DNA from: UBA1172 sp002457135
Lineage (GTDB): Bacteria > Pseudomonadota > Alphaproteobacteria > Puniceispirillales > UBA1172
NCBI GenBank assembly: GCA_965660935.1
Contig: CBFIBR010000001.1
Coordinates: forward strand, 1-64,000
DNA length: 64,000 nt
Direction: 5' to 3'
Part shown: one piece after another, positions 7,497 through 16,421 of the stretch
Layout: the number at the start of each line of letters is the position of its first letter
How positions within the stretch are numbered: the first letter of the stretch is position 1
The notes under the pieces: generated by a model
Told to the model about the DNA's origin: nothing
The model's database searches: none
Seen by the model: the letters and a program-made list of their open reading frames with translations, nothing else
Program-made: the position numbers and the translations under genes

Positions 7497-8885
7497 ATGG
7501 ATTATCAAATTGCCGATATCAGCCTGGCTGATTGGGGTCGTAAGGAAATTGCTATTGCCGAGGTTGAAATGCCCGGTCTTGTTGCCCTCAGGGAAGAGTA
7601 TCAGGGAAAGTATCCACTCAAGGGCGCACGCATCACCGGCTGCCTGCATATGACCATCCAGACAGCGGTTCTGATCGAAACCCTGGCTGAACTGGGCGCG
7701 GATATCCGATGGTCATCATGCAATATTTTCTCCACCCAGGATCATGCCGCCGCCGCGATTGCTGATGCCGGTATTCCTGTTTTTGCCCATAAGGGCGAAA
7801 CCCTCGAAGAATACTGGGCCTTTGTTGACAAGACCTTTGACTGGTCTGATGGTGAGCCATCCAACATGATCCTCGATGATGGCGGTGATGCCACCATGTA
7901 TATCCTGCTGGGTGCGCGTGCCGAGGCTGGCGAAACCGTGCTGGAGCATCCATCCTCTGAAGAAGAAACCTTCCTCAAGGCCCAGCTTGAAAAGCGTCTG
8001 GCCACCAGCCCGGGCTGGTTCACCCGCCAGCGTGATGCCATCCGCGGTGTTTCCGAGGAAACCACCACCGGTGTGCTGAGGCTCTACCAACTGGCTGAAA
8101 AGGGCGATCTGCCGTTCCCGGCGATCAACGTCAATGACAGCGTCACCAAATCCAAGTTCGATAACCTCTACGGTTGCCGTGAAAGCCTGGTTGACGGTAT
8201 CCGCCGCGCCACCGACGTTATGCTGGCTGGCAAGGTCGCCGTTGTCTGCGGGTTCGGCGATGTCGGTAAAGGGTCTGCTGCCTCCCTGCGTCAGGGCGGC
8301 GCCCGTGTCATGGTCACCGAGATTGACCCGATCTGCGCCCTGCAAGCCGCCATGGAAGGCTATGAAGTCGTCACCATGGAAGACGCGGCCACCAAGGCCG
8401 ACATTTTCGTCACCGCCACGGGTAACCATGATGTCATCACCCTTGATCACATGCGTTCCATGAAAGACCGCGCCATTGTCTGCAACATCGGTCACTTCGA
8501 TAACGAAATTCAGGTTGAAGCCCTCGCCAACATGAACTGGAACGAGGTCAAGCCGCAGGTTGACGAAATCGAATTTCCCGATGGCAAAAAGATGATCCTG
8601 CTGGCCAAGGGCAGGCTGGTGAACCTTGGTTGCGCCACCGGGCATCCATCCTTTGTCATGTCGGCATCGTTCACCAACCAAGTGCTGGCCCAGATCGAAC
8701 TCTGGCAGAGCGCGGCGAGTTACGACAACAAGGTTTACACCCTGCCGCGTCACCTCGATGAAAAAGTCGCCATGCTGCATCTTGAAAAAGTCGGTGCCAA
8801 GCTGACCGAATTGTCACAGAGCCAAGCCGATTACATCGGTGTCGGTCAGGCCGGTCCGTTCAAATCCGAACAGTATCGCTACTAG
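7497..8885 (+). CDS. ahcY: Adenosylhomocysteinase (S-adenosylhomocysteine hydrolase)
   Basis: AhcY reversibly hydrolyses S-adenosylhomocysteine to adenosine and homocysteine in the activated methyl cycle, using bound NAD. The 462-residue product has the family signatures: [46 protein letters not shown] (Lys for the NAD/substrate site), the Rossmann motif [21 protein letters not shown], and the C-terminal KSEQYRY. A longer frame begins at TTG 7422. The tandem ATG codons at 7494/7497 follow GGAG (7485-7488) and match the usual N-terminus, so 7497 (or 7494) is preferred. Continued supply of methyl-cycle turnover fits the many SAM-dependent corrin methyltransferases later in this window, but that link is general. 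Confidence 0.96.
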   Translation: MDYQIADISLADWGRKEIAIAEVEMPGLVALREEYQGKYPLKGARITGCLHMTIQTAVLIETLAELGADIRWSSCNIFSTQDHAAAAIADAGIPVFAHKGETLEEYWAFVDKTFDWSDGEPSNMILDDGGDATMYILLGARAEAGETVLEHPSSEEETFLKAQLEKRLATSPGWFTRQRDAIRGVSEETTTGVLRLYQLAEKGDLPFPAINVNDSVTKSKFDNLYGCRESLVDGIRRATDVMLAGKVAVVCGFGDVGKGSAASLRQGGARVMVTEIDPICALQAAMEGYEVVTMEDAATKADIFVTATGNHDVITLDHMRSMKDRAIVCNIGHFDNEIQVEALANMNWNEVKPQVDEIEFPDGKKMILLAKGRLVNLGCATGHPSFVMSASFTNQVLAQIELWQSAASYDNKVYTLPRHLDEKVAMLHLEKVGAKLTELSQSQADYIGVGQAGPFKSEQYRY

Positions 8886-8898
8886 TTATCGGGAGCTT

Positions 8899-9414
8899 AT
8901 GGATCACCTGAACGACGCTTTCGCCCAGATTACGATCCCGACGCCGGAGGCAATGGAAGCCTTTGGCGGCTCCCTTTCAACCCTCCTGAAAGAAGGCGAT
9001 ATCATCGCCCTCAGCGGTGAGCTGGGGGCAGGGAAATCGACCCTTGCGCGCGGCATGATCCGTGCTGCCCTCAAGGCATCGGGCCAGCCTGATGAGGATA
9101 TCCCCAGCCCGACCTTTACCCTCGTCCAGCAGTATCCTTTCGCGGCGGCTGATGACCCGGGCCGCTCTATCTGGCACATGGACCTGTGGCGACTGGAAAG
9201 CCCCGATGAAATCCACGAACTCGGCTTTGAGGAGGCGATCAGCCGCCATATCAGCGTGATCGAATGGCCTGAACGCCTCGGCGGGTTGCTCCCGGCCAGG
9301 GCATTGTGGCTCGGCATTGAACAGCGCGATGATGATACCCGCCTGATCACGCTATCGGGGGCATCGGCGGATGGGGCCGCCGCCTGGTCTGAACGCCTTG
9401 ACGGGTGCCTTTAA
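8899..9414 (+). CDS. tsaE: tRNA threonylcarbamoyladenosine biosynthesis ATPase TsaE
   Basis: TsaE is the ATPase partner of TsaB/TsaD in forming the universal t6A37 modification of ANN-decoding tRNAs. The 171-residue product has the Walker A GELGAGKST (40-48), SPTFTL (switch region) and the HMDLWRL and EWPERL motifs typical of the family. A frame begins earlier at 8839 inside ahcY, but ATG 8899 with GGGAG at 8891-8895 is the clear start, 13 bp after the ahcY stop. In many alphaproteobacteria a sugar kinase and nucleotidyltransferase pair (amgK/murU type) lies between tsaE and addB; neither is present here. A 12-bp in-frame repeat begins just after the stop. Confidence 0.92.
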   Translation: MDHLNDAFAQITIPTPEAMEAFGGSLSTLLKEGDIIALSGELGAGKSTLARGMIRAALKASGQPDEDIPSPTFTLVQQYPFAAADDPGRSIWHMDLWRLESPDEIHELGFEEAISRHISVIEWPERLGGLLPARALWLGIEQRDDDTRLITLSGASADGAAAWSERLDGCL

Positions 9415-9423
9415 GGATACCCC

Positions 9424-9457
9424 GGGGGATACCTCGGGGGATACCTCGGGGGATAAC
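9424..9457. repeat. 12-bp tandem repeat just after the tsaE stop
   Basis: GGGGGATACCTC occurs at 9424 and 9436, and a third partial copy (GGGGGATAAC) starts at 9448. The unit keeps frame with tsaE: reading through the TAA would add about 13 Gly/Tyr-rich residues before a second TAA. This looks like a duplicated gene end rather than coding sequence in use. Confidence 0.7.
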
Positions 9458-9589
9458 TTAACAGGCTGGCCTGATGCTTTAGGATTGTTTTGCCCTTGAT
9501 CGGCAATTCCCATATCCTTCATTCGTAACATTTGGAATTGGCCTGTTTCAGACAACAACGATGATCATTCATCCAGCATAAAGACCATC

Positions 9590-12568
9590 ATGGGGCAACT
9601 TCACCATATTCCGGCGGGCAGGCCGTTTGCCAGTGATCTCGCATCAGGGATCAGGGGGCTGGTGACCAGCCCCGAAGACCTTGCCGATGCCATCATTCTG
9701 CTGCCCAGCAGGCGTTTGGCCCAGGCTTTGCGCGTGGCCTTTCTGCGTGATGGTGGCGGGCGGGCAGAGCTGCTCCCCACCATGGCACCCATTGGCGACC
9801 TTGAGGAAGATGCCGCCGAACTCGCCATCGCCGGATGGGACAGGGATGACCTGCCGCCGGTGATCCCGTCGCTTGAACGCAAGCTGATGCTGGCCCGGAA
9901 ACTGGCTGACCCGTCACGGAGCATGACCGAAACCCTGTCGCTGGCAGGGGCTTTGTCGGATTTCCTCGATCAGGCCCAGACAGCGGGATGTGATATGAGC
10001 AGGCTTGCTGATCTGGTGCAGGAGGCCGACCTCGCCAGCCATTGGCAGAAACTGCTCAGCCTCCTCGGCCTGTTGATGCAATGGTGGCCGCTTGAGCTGC
10101 AAAGGATCGGTAAGAGTGACCCGGTGCTGTGGCGTGATGCGGCAATCAGGGCGCGGGCCGAGGCATGGGGTGATCAGCCCCCGAAAGGCCTGGTGATTAT
10201 TGCCGGGTCAACAGGCTCACTCCCGGCAACGCGGGTGCTGATGCAATCGGTGCTGCAACTGGAACGTGGCCATATCGTCCTGCCCGGGCTTGATAGCGGC
10301 ATGCCTGATGATGATTGGGGGGGCCTAACCGGCGGCAAGGACGAAACCGCGATCTGCCATCCCCAATACCAGCTGGCGCAACTGCTGGATGCCATCGGGA
10401 TCAGCCATGATGCCATCCCGCCCTGGCCAGCGTCGGTCAGGGATGGTCCTGATACCGGGGTTAAACCCCGGCTTGATCTCCTGAGGGAAGTGTTCAGGCC
10501 AGCCAGCCAGACAGGCGAATGGCAGAAAATCCCCGATCGTGGTGTGATCAGCCGCAAGGGGCTGAGCGGCATGGCTCTCCTGGATTGCTATGATCACCGT
10601 GAAGAGGCTGAAGTCATCGCCCTTGCCATGCGGGAGGCGCTGGAAACCCCGGGGCGAACAGCCGCGCTGGTGACGGCTGACCGGGTGCTGGCGCGGATGG
10701 TTTCAGGCGAGCTGTCACGCTGGGGGGTGCTGGTTGATGACAGCGCGGGAACCAGCCTCGCCGATACCGGGGCGGCGCAGTTCCTGCGGCTTATCCTCGA
10801 TGCCTGGATGGAGGGGTTTTCGCCGCGCCCGCTGCTCGCCCTGTTGCAGCATCCGCTCGCCGCATCAGGGATGGCAAAGCCTGATTTCAGGCAGAAGGTC
10901 CGGCAGATTGACCGGCTGCTGCTGCGCGGGCCTCGCCCCGAAGGAGGGCTGGATGGGCTGCTGGAAAAGGCAAAAGCGCTCGATGGTGATCTTGCCCGCT
11001 TTGTCCGGATGCATGTCATTGACCCGCTGCGCCCCCTCACTGAACTTGAGGATCATGAAACAATCGGATTGGCCCCCATTGGATTGGCCAGATGCGCGGA
11101 TGCCCTTGGCAAGTCGGCGGAAAACCTTGCCGCCCTGCCGGATAACCCGCTTGCCGCCTGGCAGGGTCAATCAGGGATGCGAGTGGCGCGGTTTCTGCAA
11201 CATCTTGCGACCGGCGGGGATGCTGCGGGGGTTGAGGTAACACTGACCGAGATGCCCGCCGCGATCACCGCCCTGATGCGGGGGGAGACGATCTATCCTG
11301 ACCGGATTGATCACCCCAGGCTGGCGATCATGGGGATGGTTGAGGCACGGATGCACACCGCCGACCTGATGATCATGGGCGGTATGAATGAGGGAACATC
11401 ACCGCCGCATGCCCCGGGTGACCCGTGGATGAGCAACGCCATGCGGGTTGAATTTGGCCTGCCGCCAGCGCATTGGCGGGTAGGTCCTGCGGCCCATGAT
11501 GCCTATATGGTCATGGCGATGCCTGATGTGCTGATCACGCGTTCGGCCCGCCTCGATGGTGCGCCAACCGAAATGTCACGCTGGCTCAGGCGGCTTGATG
11601 CGGTGCTGGATGTGGCCAGGCTCGACCGGCCTGATGCCACCCGCTATCAGCGTATTGCCAGAACCATGAACGCCGCCACAGGGCCTGTCTGCCCGGCCCC
11701 ATGCCCGGAACCGGTGCTGGATCAGGCAACCCGGCCGAGGCGGTTTTCCGCAACCGAACTCGATACGCTCCAGAAAGACCCTTACGCCATTTATGCCAGA
11801 AAGGTGCTGGGGCTGAAGGCGCTTGACCCTCTTGACCAGCCCCCATCGGCGGCTGATCGCGGCAGTTTCATCCATGATGCCCTCAAGGTTTTTACCCAGC
11901 GGTTTCCCGATGGCCCGATGCCGGAAAATGCGCTCCAGCAATTACTTGCAGACGGCCGTGATGAGCTGGAAAAGCTGCCCCGCAACCCCTGGGTGGAGAA
12001 ATTCTGGTGGCCCCAGTTTGAGGCTATTGCCCGCTGGTTTGTTGCCATGGAAAAGTCACGCGAAGACGGCATCATCGAACGCCACGCCGAAATCAGGGGG
12101 GAGATGGAACTGCCCGGGCTGACCGCACCCTACACGCTGACCGCCCGCGCTGACCGCATTGATGTTCTGCCCGGCGGCTATGCGCGGATCATTGATTACA
12201 AGACAGGGCTGGTGCCGGGGAGGAGCGCGGTTAACGGCGGCCGTGCCCTGCAGCTGATTGTTGAGGCTGTGCTGGCCCAGGGCGGGCATTTCAACGGCAT
12301 TGATGATGCGCTCAACATCGCTGCCCTCGAATACTGGAAACTGACCGGCAAGGACAGGGAACCCGGCAAGCCGGAGGATCGCACCCCTGATGAGGCCATG
12401 CTGGCGGATGCCGGGGATGGCCTCACCCGATTGCTGCATCAGTTTGATCAGGATACCGAACCGTACCCGCCTGAACCTTTTGCCAGTGAGGCGAACCCCT
12501 ATAGTGACTATCGTCATCTGGCGCGGGTGGGTGAATGGCGGCTGAACGAAGGGGAGGGTGAGGAATGA
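9590..12568 (+). CDS. addB: Double-strand break repair protein AddB
   Basis: AddB is the helicase-like/nuclease partner of AddA in the RecBCD-equivalent complex that resects double-strand breaks for RecA. The 992-residue length fits the alphaproteobacterial type. The N-terminus (ILLPSRRLAQALRVAF) replaces the canonical Walker A, as usual in this subfamily. The C-terminal RecB-like nuclease domain starts near 716 (RRFSATELDTLQKDPYAIYA). It carries RGSFIHDAL and the catalytic D869-Y870-K871 (IIDYKTG). The gene starts at ATG 9590, 175 bp after tsaE, and its TGA overlaps the addA ATG. The upstream 175 bp hold the tsaE repeat and a presumed promoter region without a strong motif. Confidence 0.93.
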   Translation: MGQLHHIPAGRPFASDLASGIRGLVTSPEDLADAIILLPSRRLAQALRVAFLRDGGGRAELLPTMAPIGDLEEDAAELAIAGWDRDDLPPVIPSLERKLMLARKLADPSRSMTETLSLAGALSDFLDQAQTAGCDMSRLADLVQEADLASHWQKLLSLLGLLMQWWPLELQRIGKSDPVLWRDAAIRARAEAWGDQPPKGLVIIAGSTGSLPATRVLMQSVLQLERGHIVLPGLDSGMPDDDWGGLTGGKDETAICHPQYQLAQLLDAIGISHDAIPPWPASVRDGPDTGVKPRLDLLREVFRPASQTGEWQKIPDRGVISRKGLSGMALLDCYDHREEAEVIALAMREALETPGRTAALVTADRVLARMVSGELSRWGVLVDDSAGTSLADTGAAQFLRLILDAWMEGFSPRPLLALLQHPLAASGMAKPDFRQKVRQIDRLLLRGPRPEGGLDGLLEKAKALDGDLARFVRMHVIDPLRPLTELEDHETIGLAPIGLARCADALGKSAENLAALPDNPLAAWQGQSGMRVARFLQHLATGGDAAGVEVTLTEMPAAITALMRGETIYPDRIDHPRLAIMGMVEARMHTADLMIMGGMNEGTSPPHAPGDPWMSNAMRVEFGLPPAHWRVGPAAHDAYMVMAMPDVLITRSARLDGAPTEMSRWLRRLDAVLDVARLDRPDATRYQRIARTMNAATGPVCPAPCPEPVLDQATRPRRFSATELDTLQKDPYAIYARKVLGLKALDPLDQPPSAADRGSFIHDALKVFTQRFPDGPMPENALQQLLADGRDELEKLPRNPWVEKFWWPQFEAIARWFVAMEKSREDGIIERHAEIRGEMELPGLTAPYTLTARADRIDVLPGGYARIIDYKTGLVPGRSAVNGGRALQLIVEAVLAQGGHFNGIDDALNIAALEYWKLTGKDREPGKPEDRTPDEAMLADAGDGLTRLLHQFDQDTEPYPPEPFASEANPYSDYRHLARVGEWRLNEGEGEE

Positions 12569-15500
12569 CTACCCATCCCGTCAATCGTGTCATCAGGGCC
12601 GCCACCGAGGCGCAGAACCGTGCCGCTGACCCGAAGCGGTCGATCTGGGTTTCGGCCAATGCCGGTACCGGTAAAACACGGGTGCTGACCAGCCGGATTC
12701 TCCGCCTGCTGCTGGATGGTGCGAAAGTCACCGATATTCTGGCCGTGACCTATACAAGGGCGGCGGCATCGGAAATGCGCAACCGGCTGTTTGAAAAACT
12801 GGCACGCTGGACGGTGATGAGTGGCTCAGCACTTGAACAGGAGCTGAACGCTATCGGGATTGACCGCCCCAGCCTGGAACAAAGAGACCGCGCCCGCCGC
12901 CTGTTTGCGACCCTGCTCGACCAGCCGGTGGGGATCAGGATCGAAACCGTGCATGCGTTTGCCCAGTCGGTGCTGCGCCGTTTCCCGATTGAGGCCGGAT
13001 TGCAGCCCTGGTTTGAAATCGCCACCAATGCCCAGGCCGCCGGGATCAAAAAGGAAACCGTCGCCGCTGTGCTGCATTCGCGTGATGCGCTGGTGGTGGA
13101 TGCGCTGGCGGAACTGGCGCGGCATTTCGGTGAGCGTGTCCTGATGGACAAGATCAACAAACTGATCCGCTACCCGCAAGCGCTGGCCGCCTTGCGCGAA
13201 AACCCGGCGGCTTTCAAACGGCGGCTTTTCGATGCGTTTGGCGCCGGTGATGATGCTGATGATCCTGACGCTGCCCGTATCCGGCTGACAGGCTCGGCGA
13301 TGCCGGATGATCAGGCTGATCTCCGCCGGGTTGCCGCCGCGCTGACCGGGGGCGGCACCAATGATAAAAAAAGGGCGCGGAAAATCCTCGACTGGCTTGA
13401 TGCCGATGATGACAGACGATCAACCGGGTGGGAGGATTACTGCTCAGCCTACATCACCGGGAAAGGCACGATTGCCGATAATCTCGCCAGTGTCGCAACC
13501 CTCAAAGACTGCCCTGATGCCGATGAAATCCTGCGCAGGGAGGCCGATAAGGTCAGGGCGATTGCCCAGCAGCTCCACGGGCTTGACACGGCGGCGTTGC
13601 AATACCCGCTGATGGTGGTGGCCGAGGCCATGGCAAGGGAATACGGGCAGGCAAAAACCAACGCTGGCCTGCTCGAATATGATGACCTGATTGATCGAAC
13701 CATCATGCTCCTCAATGCTGAAGGCGGGGTTTCATGGGTTCGCTACAAGCTGGATCGAGGAATCAATTACCTGCTCATTGATGAGGCTCAGGACACCAGC
13801 CCCCAGCAGTGGAAAATCCTTTCCAGTCTGGCGGATGAGTTTTTCAGCGGTGATGAGGAAGCCGATGACAACGCCCCGCCGCGCAGTCTTTTTTCCGTGG
13901 GTGATTTCAAGCAGTCGATCTACCGGTTTCAGGGGGCCGACCCTGAACTGTTCCTTGAGAAGGAGGAGCATTTCTCAAACCGCGCCAGCATTGCCCATAA
14001 GGAATTTGAGCGCGTTGACCTGAACGCATCCTTCCGCAGTGCGGAACCTGTGCTGGGGCTGGTGGACGCGATTGCGGCGGATGACCTGAAAGGGATCGGT
14101 GATGCCACCAGCCACGCCATCAGCCGTCAGGGGCAGGGCGGTTTTGTTGAAATCCTGGGTCACATCAAGGGTGACCCCGCCAGCAAGCCGGATGCGTTTG
14201 TATCAGCGCGAATGGATATGGACAGCGGTGATCCATCCCTTGCGCTGGCCCGCAAAATCGTTGCCACCATCCAGTCCTGGATTGGTAGCAGGTGGCTCCC
14301 CGCCCGGGGGCGCAGAGTGCGTGCCGGTGATATCCTGATCCTCATCAGGAAACGTGCCGGGTTCAAAACCATCCTTGATCGTGAACTCAGGCTGGCGGGT
14401 CTGCCGGTGGCAGGGGCGGACCGGATCAAGCTCAATGATGATATCGCGATCATGGACCTGCTGGCGCTTGGCCGGGTGATGCTGTTGCCTGATGATGACC
14501 TCACCCTCGCCACGGTGCTGAAATCGCCGCTCTTCGGGCTGGATGAGGATCATCTCTTCCGGCTTGCCCATGATCGCGGCAAGGCCAGCCTGTTCAGTCG
14601 GCTCAGCCAGATGGCCGGGGATGATGCCATGATCGGGGCGGCGCATGACCGGTTTGTGCAATGGCTTGGCCTGGCAGAAGCACTGACCCCTTATGCGTTC
14701 TTTCGCAGGGTGCTGGATGGTGACGTGCGCAAGGCCTTTGCCCATCGGCTTGGCAACCATGTCCGGGATGCGCTGGCTGAATTCCTCGAAGTGGCGCGCC
14801 AGCATGAGAGCCTTTTTCCCGCCACCATGACCGGGTTTCTGCATTTCATGGAAGAATCCGATGCCGAGGTGACCCGCGAAAGCAGCAATCGTGGTGATGA
14901 TGAAATCCGCATCATGACGGTGCATGGTGCCAAGGGGCTGGAAGCCCCCATCGTCATCCTGCCCGACACGCTGAAGGCCCGCACCGGTCAGGACAGCCTG
15001 ATCGACCTTGACCCTGACGGGGTTGGCCTGCCGGTATTTCCGGCCGGCAACCATCCGGTTCGCCACCCCGTTTTCAGGGCCGCGCTGGATGACAGGCGGC
15101 AGCGTGATGCCGAGGAGGAAGACAGGCTTTTCTACGTTGCCCTGACACGCGCCGAGGATGGCCTGCTGGTGGCGGGCTTTGAGGCACGGTATCAGCGCAG
15201 CATGGCCGGCAGCTGGTATGAAAAGGTCAGCACCGCCATGAACCAGCTGGGTGCTGTCAGCCTGAAGGATGATGATGGTCACCCTTTCCGCAGGCTGGAA
15301 AACAAGCAGACCGCTGAACCCGAGGATGAAAAGCCCCGATCAGCAGGGGTGCAACCGGTAGACCTGCCGGAATGGGTCAACACCATGGCCGCACAGGAAA
15401 AAACCCCGCCACGCCCGCTCAGCCCATCACGGTTTGGTGCCGTACCGGCTGTATCGTCCCCTGTCGGTCAGGACAGGCGGGATGCCATGCAGCGCGGCAG

Positions 15501-15993
15501 CCTCGCCCACCGGATGCTGGAAATCCTGCCGGGACTGGAGGGCGATGCCCGCAGGCGTGCCGCTGAACGGCTGGTGGCGAGCGCGTATTCTTACCCGCTT
15601 GATGAGGATACTGCCCGTGCGGTGCTTGGTGAGGTGGAAACGCTGATGGAAACCCCGGCGCTTGCCCCCCTCTTTGGCGATGCGGGACGGGCGGAGGTTC
15701 CTGTTTCGGGGATGGTGGGCGGCATTGTCATCAGCGGGGTGATTGACCGGCTGCTGGTAACGGATGATAAGATCACCATCGTGGATTTCAAAACCGGCAC
15801 CCCTCCCGGACCGGGACAGCCCCTGCCAGAGGCGTATACCCGCCAGCTTGCGCTCTACAGCGGGTTGATGCAGCAGATCTGGCCGGGGAGAGCCGTTGAA
15901 GCCGGGGTTGTCTTCACCGAGGATGCCTCAATCCACTGGGCCGACCGTGCCGATATGGATACTGTTCTTGCTGGAATGGCTGATCCGTCTTGA
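12565..15993 (+). CDS. addA: Double-strand break repair helicase/nuclease AddA
   Basis: AddA is the UvrD/Rep-type 3'-5' helicase and nuclease of the AddAB complex. The 1142-residue protein has Walker A ANAGTGKTR (K37), motif Ia AVTYTRAAASEM, the DEAQDTSPQQW box (motif II), GDFKQSIYRFQGADP (motif III), MTVHGAKGLEAPIVILPD and YVALTRAEDGL (motifs V and VI). The C-terminal PD-(D/E)XK nuclease carries GVIDRLLV and VDFKTG (D1074, K1076). It overlaps addB by ATGA, indicating coupled translation of equimolar partners. Both nuclease active sites of the complex are preserved. Confidence 0.95.
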   Translation: MTTHPVNRVIRAATEAQNRAADPKRSIWVSANAGTGKTRVLTSRILRLLLDGAKVTDILAVTYTRAAASEMRNRLFEKLARWTVMSGSALEQELNAIGIDRPSLEQRDRARRLFATLLDQPVGIRIETVHAFAQSVLRRFPIEAGLQPWFEIATNAQAAGIKKETVAAVLHSRDALVVDALAELARHFGERVLMDKINKLIRYPQALAALRENPAAFKRRLFDAFGAGDDADDPDAARIRLTGSAMPDDQADLRRVAAALTGGGTNDKKRARKILDWLDADDDRRSTGWEDYCSAYITGKGTIADNLASVATLKDCPDADEILRREADKVRAIAQQLHGLDTAALQYPLMVVAEAMAREYGQAKTNAGLLEYDDLIDRTIMLLNAEGGVSWVRYKLDRGINYLLIDEAQDTSPQQWKILSSLADEFFSGDEEADDNAPPRSLFSVGDFKQSIYRFQGADPELFLEKEEHFSNRASIAHKEFERVDLNASFRSAEPVLGLVDAIAADDLKGIGDATSHAISRQGQGGFVEILGHIKGDPASKPDAFVSARMDMDSGDPSLALARKIVATIQSWIGSRWLPARGRRVRAGDILILIRKRAGFKTILDRELRLAGLPVAGADRIKLNDDIAIMDLLALGRVMLLPDDDLTLATVLKSPLFGLDEDHLFRLAHDRGKASLFSRLSQMAGDDAMIGAAHDRFVQWLGLAEALTPYAFFRRVLDGDVRKAFAHRLGNHVRDALAEFLEVARQHESLFPATMTGFLHFMEESDAEVTRESSNRGDDEIRIMTVHGAKGLEAPIVILPDTLKARTGQDSLIDLDPDGVGLPVFPAGNHPVRHPVFRAALDDRRQRDAEEEDRLFYVALTRAEDGLLVAGFEARYQRSMAGSWYEKVSTAMNQLGAVSLKDDDGHPFRRLENKQTAEPEDEKPRSAGVQPVDLPEWVNTMAAQEKTPPRPLSPSRFGAVPAVSSPVGQDRRDAMQRGSLAHRMLEILPGLEGDARRRAAERLVASAYSYPLDEDTARAVLGEVETLMETPALAPLFGDAGRAEVPVSGMVGGIVISGVIDRLLVTDDKITIVDFKTGTPPGPGQPLPEAYTRQLALYSGLMQQIWPGRAVEAGVVFTEDASIHWADRADMDTVLAGMADPS

Positions 15994-16047
15994 CGCTGGC
16001 GGCTGAGGCTTTTAACCTGTCATCATAGAATTTTCGGAGTAGATAAC

Positions 16048-16368
16048 ATGCCAACGATCAAGACTACTGACGCTGATTTCACCACTGAGGTTCTTCAGTC
16101 TGATATGCCTGTTCTTGTTGATTTCTGGGCCGAATGGTGCGGACCCTGTAAGGCTATTGGCCCCGCGCTCGAAGAGATTTCGGACGAAATGGGTGATCGG
16201 GTCAAGATCGTCAAGATCAACATTGATGAAAACCCCGCCACCCCGCAGCAATTCGGTGTCCGCGGGATCCCGACCATGCTGATTTTCAATGGTGGTGAGA
16301 TCAAGGCTGAGAAAATCGGCGCCCTGCCGAAAAGCAAGCTCAGCGAATGGATCGAAGAATCCATCTAG
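16048..16368 (+). CDS. trxA: Thioredoxin
   Basis: A 106-residue classical thioredoxin with the redox motif W30-C31-G32-P33-C34-K35 in a full thioredoxin fold (VLVDFWAEWCGPCK; cis-Pro in RGIPTMLIFNGG). It reduces cytoplasmic protein disulfides, including ribonucleotide reductase and PAPS reductase in species that have them. GGAG precedes the ATG by a short spacer. It follows addA by 54 bp and is followed by a terminator, so it ends the plus-strand block that includes addB and addA. Confidence 0.97.
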   Translation: MPTIKTTDADFTTEVLQSDMPVLVDFWAEWCGPCKAIGPALEEISDEMGDRVKIVKINIDENPATPQQFGVRGIPTMLIFNGGEIKAEKIGALPKSKLSEWIEESI

Positions 16369-16384
16369 ACTACTCTATTCTGGC

Positions 16385-16416
16385 GGTAACCCGGACCATC
16401 GCCCGTTACCTTTTTT
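16385..16416 (+). terminator. Rho-independent terminator after trxA
   Basis: A GGTAAC/GTTACC stem (16385-16390 with 16405-16410) is followed at once by six T residues (16411-16416), between the convergent trxA and folC genes. Confidence 0.75.
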
Positions 16417-16421
16417 GAGGG

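Noticed and set aside
7716..8780. 354-codon open frame antisense to ahcY
   Set aside because: It lies wholly inside a clear AhcY gene, has low-complexity His/Gly-rich translation and no family resemblance; it is a shadow of GC-rich codon usage.
14203..15282. 359-codon open frame antisense to addA
   Set aside because: Entirely within addA, which has all helicase motifs in order; the antisense translation is compositionally odd.
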